From Cohnella zeiphila (GTDB lineage Bacteria > Bacillota > Bacilli > Paenibacillales > Paenibacillaceae): DNA of 64,000 bases. Of this stretch, positions 51,422 through 58,917 are shown one piece after another. The notes under the pieces are model-generated. The model did not search any database, was not told the origin of the DNA, and worked only from the letters and a program-made list of their open reading frames with translations. Both the position numbers and the translations under genes were made by a program. Position 1 is the stretch's first letter, and every line of letters starts with the position of its first letter. The stretch is taken from assembly GCF_014212055.1 (NCBI RefSeq), contig NZ_JACJVO010000031.1, forward strand, positions 124,001 through 188,000. Direction: 5' to 3'.

Positions 51422-51843
51422 TATTTTGCATTCCTTAAATGATTCTTGTGAGTAAAATACGGCGTTTGCCCCGTCTCTTCCACAATATCAACGGGATTTC
51501 CGTCCAGATCGAACGCTTGAAAAAATCGGTATCCGTCCTCTTCGTGGATTTCGCTTAATTCCGCTCCCTTGGCCTTAAGCTGTCTATACGAACGGTCGAT
51601 ATCGTACGAAGTGAAATTGAAGTAAGGCATCAAATCTTTGCCGGTATCGAATTGGACAGGCTGCGGTTTTTCCACTTTCCATAATAAAACCAATGTTTGA
51701 GCGTTAGGGAACTTAAGTCCGACTCGATATTCGGTCTTCTCAATCGTCTCCAGACCGAACATTCGAACGTACCACTCTTCCGAACGTGCAATGTCGGTCA
51801 CCGGAATGAAGATGCCGGATACGAACGAAATGATTTTCTCCAT
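51421..51843 (-). CDS. VOC-family protein
   Basis: The ATG at 51843 follows GAGGAGAG, giving 140 residues. It starts MEKIISFVSGIFIPVTDIAR with SEEWYVRMFGLETIEKTEYRVGL, and the second half ends GYRFFQAFDLDGNPVDIVEE. It resembles glyoxalase/bleomycin-resistance proteins. It heads the operon that continues with the sigma factor and the DinB-like protein, so it may act on a toxic electrophile or thiol adduct. Confidence 0.85.
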   Translation of the reverse strand: MEKIISFVSGIFIPVTDIARSEEWYVRMFGLETIEKTEYRVGLKFPNAQTLVLLWKVEKPQPVQFDTGKDLMPYFNFTSYDIDRSYRQLKAKGAELSEIHEEDGYRFFQAFDLDGNPVDIVEETGQTPYFTHKNHLRNAK

Positions 51844-51978
51844 GGATCGACCACTCTCCTCTAGTTTAATTTTCAATCTATTAACGATAAAAATCCATGA
51901 AAAGATACGGGTAGGCATTGAGGTTAAAAATAAATTAGCTTGGCTTATTGTTTGCAGCCTGCTGCCCGAGAATGCCAA

Positions 51979-52022
51979 AGAGGGCCGCAACAGCCTGCCC
52001 ATCGGCAGCCTGTCACAGCCCT
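51979..52022 (-). terminator. Terminator after sulfurtransferase gene (repeat family copy 4)
   Basis: GAGGGCCGCAACAGCCTGCC and GGCAGCCTGTCACAGCCCTC form a long imperfect hairpin with loop CATC, followed on the minus strand by TTTGG. Its sequence, with the flank AACCCGCGTCCGGCGCGG, closely matches copy 3 at 42185-42250. Confidence 0.72.
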
Positions 52023-52053
52023 CCAACCCGCGTCCGGCGCGGCATCTTGGCTC

Positions 52054-52890
52054 TTACTCTTCTTCCGTCGCCACCGGATTTTCCTCATACGAGATCCAAT
52101 CGCTCCAGCTGCCCGCGTACAGCTTTACTTTCTCGAAGCCGGCTTCGCTTAACGCGAGCACGTTCGGAGTGGCGGTGACGCCGGAGCCGCAGTAGACGAC
52201 GATCTCCTTGTCGCGCGGCAGATCGGCGAAGTGCTCGCCCAGCGCTTCCTCGTCCTTGAACCGGCCTTGCTCGTCCAGTACGCCCTTCCAGAACCGGTTC
52301 CGCGCGCCCGGAATGTGACCCGCCTTCTTGTCGATCGGCTCGGCCTCGCCGCGGTAACGCGGCGCTTCGCGGGAGTCGATGAGAAGCACGTCGTCGCTTC
52401 CAAGCGACTCGCGAACCTCGTCGACCTCGACGAGCATGTTGTGCTGCACGGTCGCGAGGAACGTCGCCGGGATGAGCACCTTTTGGTCCGCATTCACCGG
52501 GTACCCTTCCCGTTTCCATGCGGAGAAGCCTTCGTCCATCACGTACACCTGATCGTGACCGAGATACCGCAGCAGCCACCACAGCCGCGATGCCATCGCC
52601 CCGCCCTGGTCGTCGTAAGCGACGACGCGGGTATCGTTGCCGATGCCGGCGCGGCCTAGCCGGCCGGCAAGCTCGGCGGCATCGGGCAGCGGATGACGCC
52701 CGCCGTGTTCGCCTAAGGGAGCGGACAGATCCCGCTCCAGGTCCAGGTACACGGCCCCGGGAATATGCGACTCTTCATAGGCCTGGCGCTCCGCGTCGGG
52801 TTGACCCAGCAGGAAGCGGCAATCCGCGATGACCAGGTCGGGCTCATATAGCCGGGCCAGCAGCCATTTCATGGATACGATATGTTTCAT
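52054..52890 (-). CDS. Sulfurtransferase, SseA-type tandem rhodanese
   Basis: The start at 52890 gives 278 residues. Two rhodanese domains are visible: the first has ADCRFLLGQPDAERQAYEES and HIPGAVYLDLERDLSAP but no active Cys, the second has LLIDSREAPRYRG and the active loop YCGSGVTA with Cys234. CGSGVTA is the 3-mercaptopyruvate sulfurtransferase-type loop, as opposed to the CRKGVTA of thiosulfate sulfurtransferase. It would move sulfane sulfur to cyanide or thiols in the cytoplasm. It is followed by one of the repeat-family terminators. Confidence 0.9.
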   Translation of the reverse strand: MKHIVSMKWLLARLYEPDLVIADCRFLLGQPDAERQAYEESHIPGAVYLDLERDLSAPLGEHGGRHPLPDAAELAGRLGRAGIGNDTRVVAYDDQGGAMASRLWWLLRYLGHDQVYVMDEGFSAWKREGYPVNADQKVLIPATFLATVQHNMLVEVDEVRESLGSDDVLLIDSREAPRYRGEAEPIDKKAGHIPGARNRFWKGVLDEQGRFKDEEALGEHFADLPRDKEIVVYCGSGVTATPNVLALSEAGFEKVKLYAGSWSDWISYEENPVATEEE

Positions 52891-52930
52891 CCTGAAAATC
52901 CCCCGCTTTTCAAAGTAAATGTACGATGAC

Positions 52931-54160
52931 TTAAGCGCCCTCAAGCAAAACAACCGACCGCCTCGCGCGTCTGTACAAATAAACCGCAACGCCGATAATC
53001 GCGAGCATCAACACGGCCGTCCCGGCGAACAGCCATTTGGTAGCCGTCGTGCCGTACTCGTCGAGGCACCAGCCGGTAATCTTCGGAACGAGACCGCCCC
53101 CCAGAAGGCCGCAGGCTATAAGCACGCTCGTCGTTCGCTCGGTGATGCCGGGAACGGCCTGGTTGGCGAACACCAGCGCGATGGCGAAGATGCCCGACAT
53201 GGACAGTCCCGCCAAAAAAGCGAGCACGAACATCGCCGGAGCGCCAGAAGTCACGCTCATCAGCAGGAAGCAGACGATGCTTGCCAGGCAGGATGCGACC
53301 AAATAGACCGCGCCGCCGATCCGGTCGGCGAGTCTTCCGGCGAACAGCCGGCCGATCGTCATCGCGCCCCAGAACGCGGCAAGCGCCAGCGTCGCGGTCG
53401 CGTCCGACAAGCCGTTCGACTTCACCAGCAGCGACGGCAAGTAGTGCGTGAAGCTCATCTCTACGCCGACGTAGGCCGCGAAGAACAAGGCGCAGATCGC
53501 CAGAATGAAGCCGGGTCCGCCGACGACGCTTCGCCCCGCGCGCGCATTGGAGCTCTCGTCGCCGGAAGCCGCCGATGCATCCGCTTCGCCCGCCGGTTCC
53601 AACGAACGTCCGCCGAGCAGCTGCTTCGGCCAGAAGCGCAGCCACAGCGCGAACGACAGTACCGCCAACACGCCCACGACGCCGAAGGACAAGCGCCATT
53701 GTCCCGCTTCGATCAGCGCCGCGCCGGCGAACGGAACGATCAGCGCCCCCACGCCGAAAAACGTCTCCACGCGCGTCATCGCCACATTCGCGTTGGCTCC
53801 GGCTCCCGATATAACGAGCGAGCCGACCAGCGTCTCGATCACGCCGAAGCTGAAGCCCGTCACCGGCGCGATGGTCAGCATCGCTCCCCAGGGCGGCAGC
53901 GCCGTGTAGGCGATCTCCATCGCGGTCATCACGCCGAACGCCGATAACAACAGCGCTTTGCGTCCCATTCTGCGGATCAGCCACGGAGCGCAAAGCGTTC
54001 CGAACAATCCCCCGAGGAACTGGTTCATCACCAGTTGTCCCCCGTCGCTATATTGCACGCCGTATGCATGGACCATCGGTTCCAGTATGGCCCCGAGAAC
54101 CAGTTCTCCGAGGCCGATCGTCAAATAGGCCATGCATCCGAGCAAAATCAATCGAGCCAT
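52931..54160 (-). CDS. MFS transporter
   Basis: A 409-residue membrane protein with about 12 hydrophobic helices. MFS motif A appears between helices 2 and 3 as FGTLCAPWLIRRMGRKALLLS and between helices 8 and 9 as IGRLFAGRLADRIGGAVYLV. It resembles sugar or glucose/mannose:H+ symporter-like (FucP/YfkF-related) members, but the substrate cannot be assigned. It lies 40 bases upstream of the sulfurtransferase gene, in the same direction, and is divergent from a GNAT gene. Confidence 0.85.
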   Translation of the reverse strand: MARLILLGCMAYLTIGLGELVLGAILEPMVHAYGVQYSDGGQLVMNQFLGGLFGTLCAPWLIRRMGRKALLLSAFGVMTAMEIAYTALPPWGAMLTIAPVTGFSFGVIETLVGSLVISGAGANANVAMTRVETFFGVGALIVPFAGAALIEAGQWRLSFGVVGVLAVLSFALWLRFWPKQLLGGRSLEPAGEADASAASGDESSNARAGRSVVGGPGFILAICALFFAAYVGVEMSFTHYLPSLLVKSNGLSDATATLALAAFWGAMTIGRLFAGRLADRIGGAVYLVASCLASIVCFLLMSVTSGAPAMFVLAFLAGLSMSGIFAIALVFANQAVPGITERTTSVLIACGLLGGGLVPKITGWCLDEYGTTATKWLFAGTAVLMLAIIGVAVYLYRRARRSVVLLEGA

Positions 54161-54279
54161 CCGGTACGCATTCTCCCTTCCCGTCCGCGCAAAAAATGCC
54201 GCTGCCGCGAGCGGGCAGACGATTTATTATACCATGAACCCGATGCTGTGTTATGTTGTATTCAAGGAGAGATGCCGCG

Positions 54280-54783
54280 ATGAACGAGAACGTCCCCCGC
54301 TTCCGTTTTGCCGCCATGTCCGAGCGGGACGGCGAGGAGATCTGCTCTTGGCGTTACCCGCCGCCCTATGACGTCTATCAATGGCCGGCGTGGCCGCGCA
54401 TGCTCGCCGAGGAGATCGAATTCGGCGATCCTGACATTCGGGAACGCCAATACGCCTCCGTTCTGGACGAGAACGGAGACTTCGTCGGCTACGCGCAATT
54501 TTTCCCGATGGCGGGAGTCATCCGGTTGGGCCTCGGCCTGAGGCCGGATTGCTGCGGACGCGGCTGGGGAGCGGCCTTCTTAGAAGCGGCCGCCCGGGAA
54601 GCGGCGCGGCGGGCGCCGGACGCGGAGATCGATCTGGAGGTCGAGGTCTGGAACAAACGGGCGATTCGCGCTTACCAGAAGGCGGGCTTCGAGATCGACG
54701 ACCGCTACGATCGCAAGGCCGTGCACGGAATCGTCTCTCTCTACTGCATGGTCCGAAAAAGCAGTCAGGGAGCGGTTCGTTGA
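54280..54783 (+). CDS. GNAT acetyltransferase
   Basis: The ATG at 54280 follows AAGGAGAG. The 167-residue product has the core strand and loop GVIRLGLGLRPDCCGRGWGAAFLEAAAREA and the C-terminal VEVWNKRAIRAYQKAGFEI. The N-terminal FRFAAMSERDGEEICSWRYP is typical of bacillar acetyltransferases with an EEICSWRYPPPY motif. Acceptor unknown. Confidence 0.88.
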   Translation: MNENVPRFRFAAMSERDGEEICSWRYPPPYDVYQWPAWPRMLAEEIEFGDPDIRERQYASVLDENGDFVGYAQFFPMAGVIRLGLGLRPDCCGRGWGAAFLEAAAREAARRAPDAEIDLEVEVWNKRAIRAYQKAGFEIDDRYDRKAVHGIVSLYCMVRKSSQGAVR

Positions 54784-54794
54784 GGTGCGCTTCC

Positions 54795-54990
54795 TAACGA
54801 AACCTAGAGATCTTATCCGGCGATTTTACGACCGCAGTAAAACGTAACGAAACGAAAGCATCTTATTCCCGCTCAAACGGGGGATCCAAGCCTCAAACGA
54901 GCCGAATAAGGCTTCCTGAGTTCGTTAGACTTCATTTATTCGGAAAATGGGGCAAATAGCGTCGGCACGTTTCGTTAGCGGTCAGCAGCA
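54795..54990. repeat. Degenerate intergenic repeats, about 50-bp spacing
   Basis: TAACGAAACCTAGAGATCTTAT at 54795 and TAACGAAACGAAAGCATCTTAT at 54845 are 50 bases apart. Further on CCGAATAA (about 54902-54909) is mirrored by TTATTCGG (about 54934-54941), and TTTCGTTAGC near 54970 is an inverted form of the first motif. No gene is seen in this part of the 415-base region 54784-55198. Confidence 0.6.
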
Positions 54991-55028
54991 GCCTCGCGGC
55001 GTCGGCTAGGACGACTATTTCAGCTGTT

Positions 55029-55151
55029 TAACGCGGATAATCCGCGTTAGCGAGCCGCTCGTGCGTCCATATGACGGTTTAACGCGGATAATCCGCGTTA
55101 GCAGGCTGCTCGAGCGTCCCTGCGACGAATTAACGCGATAAATCCGAGTAA
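55029..55151. repeat. Three-unit 51-bp tandem repeat with 21-bp palindromes
   Basis: TAACGCGGAT-A-ATCCGCGTTA occurs at 55029-55049 and 55080-55100, and a decayed form TAACGCGATAAATCCGAGTAA starts at 55131. The spacing is exactly 51 bases each time, with GCTCG-rich connectors. The palindromes have perfect 10-bp arms in the first two units. Confidence 0.88.
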
Positions 55152-55152
55152 A

Positions 55153-55178
55153 CGGGCCGGGCGATGCCTTGCCCGGCC
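55153..55178 (-). terminator. GC-rich hairpin after zinc-ribbon gene
   Basis: GGGCCGGGC and GCCCGGCCC pair around GATGCCTT; on the minus strand GTTTA follows. The T run is short, so termination strength is uncertain. Confidence 0.6.
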
Positions 55179-55198
55179 CGATCCGTCCCCGTATGCTT

Positions 55199-55522
55199 TT
55201 AGTCGAACAGATCCCCGAACACATCCATAACGCTTCTTTTCTTCTTATGCTTCGATCCGTGCCCGCCATGCCCGCCGTACCCGCCCTCGTACCGCCGATC
55301 GTCCTCGCGAGGCGGCGGATAGCCGTCGCTGCGGCTTCCGCGCCGCTCGTCGTTGTAATACCACTCGTTGTAGTCGTCCCGGACTTCCCGAACTTCCTTC
55401 ATCAGCTTGTCGAGCTCCCCGCGATCCAGCCACACGCCTTTGCAGCTCGGGCAGATGTCGATAAGAACCCCGTCCTTCTCCACTTCCCGCATTCGAGAAT
55501 CGCTGCAAACCGGACAGTTCAT
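55199..55522 (-). CDS. zf-TFIIB-type zinc-ribbon protein
   Basis: A 107-residue protein with a single N-terminal zinc ribbon: CPVCSDSRM...CPSCKGVWLDRGEL, in which CxxC...CxxC is followed by the family's WLDRGEL motif. A charged, Gly/Arg/His-rich tail (GGYGGHGGHGSKHKKKR) follows, ending in VMDVFGDLFD. These small proteins are of unknown role. It overlaps the PCD gene by four bases. Confidence 0.9.
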   Translation of the reverse strand: MNCPVCSDSRMREVEKDGVLIDICPSCKGVWLDRGELDKLMKEVREVRDDYNEWYYNDERRGSRSDGYPPPREDDRRYEGGYGGHGGHGSKHKKKRSVMDVFGDLFD

Positions 55523-55875
55523 CCAAGAACTCCTCCTTCCTTATTTAAGTTTATGTACGGCCCGACCCGCAGGCCGGTTTCAGGGAGCAGCAGCCGCTCG
55601 TACGCGGCGGCGGATTCCAGGTCCAGCTCCGTCAGCCCGCCCGAGTGCCAGGTCGTGAGCCGCAGCGTGACCCGCCGGTAATCGATCGCGATGAACGGAT
55701 GGTGGTTCCGCTTCTCCGCTTCCTCGGCCACCCGGTTCACGAACGAGATCGCCTCGGAGAACGCGGGGAACAGGATTTTGCGGAGGATCCTTTTCCCCTC
55801 CTCTACCGTCCAACCCGGCAGCTCCTCCAATCCCTTTTCCAATTCTTCCGGCGTCAACAAAGGCTTCTTGCTCAT
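55519..55875 (-). CDS. phhB: Pterin-4a-carbinolamine dehydratase
   Basis: A 118-residue protein with the PCD/DCoH active-site motif: EKRNHHPFIAIDYRRVTLRLTTW carries the two adjacent His and the conserved Trp, here followed by HSGGLTELD. The enzyme dehydrates 4a-hydroxytetrahydropterin so that pterin cofactor can be recycled. No aromatic amino acid hydroxylase lies in the window, so its partner is unknown; in several bacteria the protein serves folate or molybdopterin side reactions. The N-terminal LTPEELEKGLEELPGW is standard. Confidence 0.92.
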   Translation of the reverse strand: MSKKPLLTPEELEKGLEELPGWTVEEGKRILRKILFPAFSEAISFVNRVAEEAEKRNHHPFIAIDYRRVTLRLTTWHSGGLTELDLESAAAYERLLLPETGLRVGPYINLNKEGGVLG

Positions 55876-55948
55876 CGGCAGCTCCTCCTCTTGTCATCCT
55901 GAGCCGCGCCCATCAAGCTTATTTTGCGAAAATGGGATCGCGGTCCTC

Positions 55949-55976
55949 TAAACCTTTCGCCCCGGCATGTCGATAA
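55949..55976 (+). promoter_or_regulatory. SigD-like promoter of motAB
   Basis: TAAA (55949-55952), 16 bases and GTCGATAA (55969-55976) resemble the SigD consensus TAAA-N15-GCCGATAT with two mismatches. It ends 61 bases before motA. Confidence 0.65.
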
Positions 55977-56036
55977 ACCTAGTAAAGTGTCGGCTCGCGC
56001 AAAACCATTCATTACTCGACAATCTGGGGTGTACGA

Positions 56037-56846
56037 ATGAAAAATTCAACGATTATCGGTTTGGCATTGGGACTCGTGGCGCTGCTGGTCGGGATGGTCC
56101 TGAAGGGCGCCCCGATCACGGCTTTGATCTCCAACCCGGCCGCCTATGTCATTATTCTGGTCGGTACCGCCGCTTCGGTGTTCGTGGCTTTCCCGATGCG
56201 GGACTTGGCCAAGGTTCCCAAGCTTCTGAAGATCATCTTCGCCGAACAGAAGCTCATTCCGAAGGATGAAGTGATCAGCATGTTCATGGAATGGGCCGGG
56301 ATCACCCGTCGCGAAGGCCTGCTGGCGCTCGAGACGAGGGTCGAAGAGATCGAGGACCAATTCCTGAAGAACGGGATGCGGATGATCATCGACGGCAACG
56401 ACCAGGAATTCGTGCGGGACGTGCTGCTCGAGGATATCTCGGCGACCGAAGACCGGCACAAGGGCGGCGCGGCGATCTTCTCCCAAGCCGGGATGTACGC
56501 GCCGACGCTCGGGGTGCTCGGAGCGGTTATCGGCTTGATCGCGGCGCTCGGCAACCTGGCCGAGATGGAGAAGCTGGCGCATGCCGTCGCCGCCGCGTTC
56601 GTCGCCACGCTGCTCGGTATTTTCACCGGTTACGTGCTGTGGCACCCGATGGCCAACAAGCTGAAGCGGCTGTCCAAGCGCGAAGTCGAGCTGCGGCTGA
56701 TGATGGTCGAAGGCCTCCTCTCTATTCAGTCCGGCGTCTCCACAACCGCGATCCAGCAGAAGCTGTCCGTGTTCCTCACCCCGACGGAACGGCTCAAGCT
56801 GGCCGAGAAGGAGGAGAGCGAACGTGAGCAAAAAGCATCGGCGTGA
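56037..56846 (+). CDS. motA: Flagellar motor stator protein MotA
   Basis: The 269-residue protein has four membrane helices: two near the N-terminus (IIGLALGLVALLVGMVL and AAYVIILVGTAASVFVAF), and two after a long cytoplasmic loop. The loop holds the charged rotor-contact part (ALETRVEEIEDQFLKNGMRM), and the ISQAGMYAPTLGVLGAVIGLIAAL and VAAAFVATLLGIFTGYVLWHP helices carry the MotA/ExbB pattern with the conserved Pro. It forms the ion channel of the stator with MotB. Whether protons or sodium are used cannot be settled here. Overlaps motB by 23 bases. Confidence 0.95.
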   Translation: MKNSTIIGLALGLVALLVGMVLKGAPITALISNPAAYVIILVGTAASVFVAFPMRDLAKVPKLLKIIFAEQKLIPKDEVISMFMEWAGITRREGLLALETRVEEIEDQFLKNGMRMIIDGNDQEFVRDVLLEDISATEDRHKGGAAIFSQAGMYAPTLGVLGAVIGLIAALGNLAEMEKLAHAVAAAFVATLLGIFTGYVLWHPMANKLKRLSKREVELRLMMVEGLLSIQSGVSTTAIQQKLSVFLTPTERLKLAEKEESEREQKASA

Positions 56847-57663
56847 GGAAGATGATGAGCACCCGGACGAATCCTGGCTGCTTCCCTATTCCGACTTGAT
56901 GACGCTGCTGCTTGCTCTTTTTATCGTGCTGTATGCGGCGAGCTCCGTCAATATCTCGAAGCTTGAAGAGCTGAGCCACGCATTCGACAACGCCTTCAGC
57001 TCCGGGATCAACATTCTGGACAAGAACGCCTTGATCAAGGCGACCGACGAGCAGAACAAGCATCAGCAGCAGCGCCATGAAGACGTTGGAGCCCGGCCCA
57101 ACAAGGAGCAGTTGAAGCAGGAAGAGCAGGAGAACCTGGAGAACCTCAAGAAGAAGCTGGACAGCTACATCAAGCAGAACGGTCTGTCCACCCAGCTGCA
57201 AACGCAGCTCAACCAGTCCCAGCTCCTGATTACGATACGCGACAACGCCCTGTTCCCTTCGGGAAGCGCCGACGTGAAGCCGGACGCCCAGAAGCTGGCC
57301 GTCGCCATCGGACAGATGCTGCAGAGCTATCCCGATTACGAAGTGATCGTGTCCGGACATACCGACAACGAACCGATCAACACGCAGGAGTTCGCCTCGA
57401 ACTGGGAGCTGAGCTCCAAACGGGCGATCAACTTCATGAAGATTCTGCTTCAGAATCCCGCGTTCGATCCGAAGAAGTTCAGTGCCATCGGCTACGGCGA
57501 ATACCGTCCGGTCGACACGAACAACACGGCGGAAGGACGGGCCAAAAACCGGCGGGTCGAGGTGTCCATTCTGCGGAAGTACACGGATACGGCGACCGAC
57601 GACACCGTTCTCGACGCCATTGCCGCACAGGATCAGAAGGACGCATCGACCGCAAGCCCGTAA
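56824..57663 (+). CDS. motB: Flagellar motor stator protein MotB
   Basis: The GTG at 56824 follows AAGGAGGAGAG within motA. The 279-residue protein has a short charged N-terminus, then a single membrane helix with the channel aspartate Asp24 in PYSDLMTLLLALFIVLYA, a long helical linker, and the C-terminal OmpA-like domain (SGHTDNEPIN, ASNWELSSKRAINFMKILL) which binds peptidoglycan. Asp24 is the ion-binding residue of the stator. A strong terminator follows. With the chemoreceptor at 15748 it indicates a motile organism. Confidence 0.95.
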   Translation: MSKKHRREEDDEHPDESWLLPYSDLMTLLLALFIVLYAASSVNISKLEELSHAFDNAFSSGINILDKNALIKATDEQNKHQQQRHEDVGARPNKEQLKQEEQENLENLKKKLDSYIKQNGLSTQLQTQLNQSQLLITIRDNALFPSGSADVKPDAQKLAVAIGQMLQSYPDYEVIVSGHTDNEPINTQEFASNWELSSKRAINFMKILLQNPAFDPKKFSAIGYGEYRPVDTNNTAEGRAKNRRVEVSILRKYTDTATDDTVLDAIAAQDQKDASTASP

Positions 57664-57675
57664 CGCCGGACGCGA

Positions 57676-57708
57676 GACGGCCTGCCCTTTGGGGCGGGCC
57701 GTCTTTTT
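57676..57708 (+). terminator. Intrinsic terminator after motB
   Basis: GACGGCCTGCCC and GGGCGGGCCGTC pair around a TTTG loop and are followed by five T. Confidence 0.9.
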
Positions 57709-57771
57709 CATAGGGAATGAGCGGGGTGATCGGGTGCGGACGGAGAGCTTCAGAGCCTGCATCCGGCTCGT

Positions 57772-57893
57772 TTGACCTTCCTCCCCACTCTGCTACAATG
57801 AATATGCATCGGGCGGGAGGGCAAGGTCTTGGCGTACCGCCAATCGGCACCGCTCGTCAAAAATTGACAAACAAATCCGTGATCCACTGATAT
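57772..57893 (+). promoter_or_regulatory. Two candidate promoters upstream of tadA
   Basis: TTGACC (57772-57777)-16-TACAAT (57794-57799) and TTGACA (57864-57869)-18-TGATAT (57888-57893) both point to tadA. The leader between holds only a small TTGGCG-TAC-CGCCAA hairpin (about 57830-57844). Together with the DnaA palindrome, these fill the 372-base region 57664-58035; no gene or RNA gene is seen there. Confidence 0.62.
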
Positions 57894-57934
57894 TGGGGCT
57901 TTCATTCTACTTATACCCACAGAAAAGAACAAAA

Positions 57935-57984
57935 TGTGCATAATTCTGTGGACAATCTTGTCGTTATCCACAGAATTGTGCACA
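57935..57984. promoter_or_regulatory. DnaA-box palindrome, four boxes
   Basis: TGTGCATAATTCTGTGGACAA (minus) and TTATCCACAGAATTGTGCACA (plus) are inverted arms that match at 19 of 21 positions and are separated by eight bases. Each arm holds two DnaA-box 9-mers: TTGTCCACA and TTATGCACA in the left arm, TTATCCACA and TTGTGCACA in the right. TTATCCACA and TTATGCACA fit the TTATNCACA consensus exactly. Confidence 0.85.
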
Positions 57985-58035
57985 GCATGTTAACAACGAA
58001 TAAGTGTTCGCGGGAAAAGAAAGGGGTACGTTCGC

Positions 58036-58494
58036 TTGTTCGACGACGAACATTGGATGGCCGAAGCGATCCGCCAGGCCCGACTGGCCGAGCAAATCGG
58101 CGAAGTTCCGATCGGAGCGGTCGTCGTGCGGGACGATCTCGTGATCGGCGCCGGCTATAACGTAAGGGAGACGACGCACGATCCGACCGCCCATGCGGAG
58201 ATGATCGCGATCCGTCAAGCGAGCGAAGCGCTCGGCGCCTGGCGTCTTCTGGGCTGCACCCTATACGTAACGCTGGAGCCCTGCCCGATGTGCGCAGGGG
58301 CTATTCTTCAGTCCCGGGTGGAACGAGTCGTCTACGGGACCGGCGATCCGAAAGCGGGCTGCGTCGGCACGCTGATGGACCTGCTGCAAGACGGCCGCTT
58401 CAACCACGTGTCGGAATGGAGATCAGGGGTGCTTCAAGATGAGTGCTCCGCTCTCCTGACCGACTTTTTCCGGCGTCTTCGGGTCCGCAAATAA
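58036..58494 (+). CDS. tadA: tRNA adenosine(34) deaminase
   Basis: The TTG at 58036 follows AAAGGGG. The 152-residue protein has the zinc deaminase signature: TAHAEMIAIRQA with the catalytic Glu next to the zinc His, and TLEPCPMCAGAIL with the two Cys ligands. It converts A34 of tRNA-Arg(ACG) to inosine and is usually essential. In bacilli it is close to dnaX and the origin; here dnaX is absent. Its last 24 codons overlap, on the other strand, a Spo0E-like gene. Confidence 0.94.
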   Translation: MFDDEHWMAEAIRQARLAEQIGEVPIGAVVVRDDLVIGAGYNVRETTHDPTAHAEMIAIRQASEALGAWRLLGCTLYVTLEPCPMCAGAILQSRVERVVYGTGDPKAGCVGTLMDLLQDGRFNHVSEWRSGVLQDECSALLTDFFRRLRVRK

Positions 58495-58695
58495 AGGATC
58501 TTCCGGTTTTCGGCCGCGCGAGCTTCGCGCTTTGCGTTCATTCATGCGCTCCTTCTGCAGCTGCAAAATCAGTCTGTCGGCCTCCTCGCTGACAGCCAGG
58601 ATGTCGGGATCGGTCAGATTGCCCCGGTTGTTCGCCATCTCGTAAAGACGGTTCTGCAACAGCTGAAGCCGATGAATGAGCAGATTCTTGTCCAT
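58423..58695 (-). CDS. Spo0E-family protein
   Basis: The ATG at 58695 follows GGAGACC, giving 90 residues. The pattern LIHRLQLLQNRLYEMANNRG, then NLTDPDILAVSEEADRLIL, matches the Spo0E aspartyl-phosphatase helix pair, but the core reads SEEAD where the typical motif is SQELD. Spo0E proteins dephosphorylate Spo0A~P and delay sporulation. The C-terminal tail (SSRGRKPEDPLFADPKTP) is longer than in most members and overlaps tadA antisense by 72 bases. Family placement is fairly sure; phosphatase activity is uncertain given the changed core. Confidence 0.75.
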   Translation of the reverse strand: MDKNLLIHRLQLLQNRLYEMANNRGNLTDPDILAVSEEADRLILQLQKERMNERKARSSRGRKPEDPLFADPKTPEKVGQESGALILKHP

Positions 58696-58917
58696 AGGTC
58701 TCCGGCCGCCCCTTTCCGTAGGAGGATTCGTCACAGAGCGCTATCATCCGTGAACTAACTTCCATTATATGATGAAAAGGTTTCGGTTCTTGTTGAACAT
58801 TGTCGAGTTATTTTGGTAAATTTCTATCATTTTCCGACATAATTGGTTCTCACGAACTATATTCCGGGAAACGTTCGCCAGTCGGCTGCGTCCCCCGACC
58901 CTTCGGAGGTTCCGAAC

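Noticed and set aside
55029..55151. CRISPR array with palindromic repeats
   Set aside because: Only three units, and connectors are related to each other; no cas gene.
57711..58035. Small SRP RNA gene, which neighbours tadA in bacilli
   Set aside because: No SRP RNA core (GGAA tetraloop helix 8 pattern) was seen; the region holds promoters and the DnaA palindrome.
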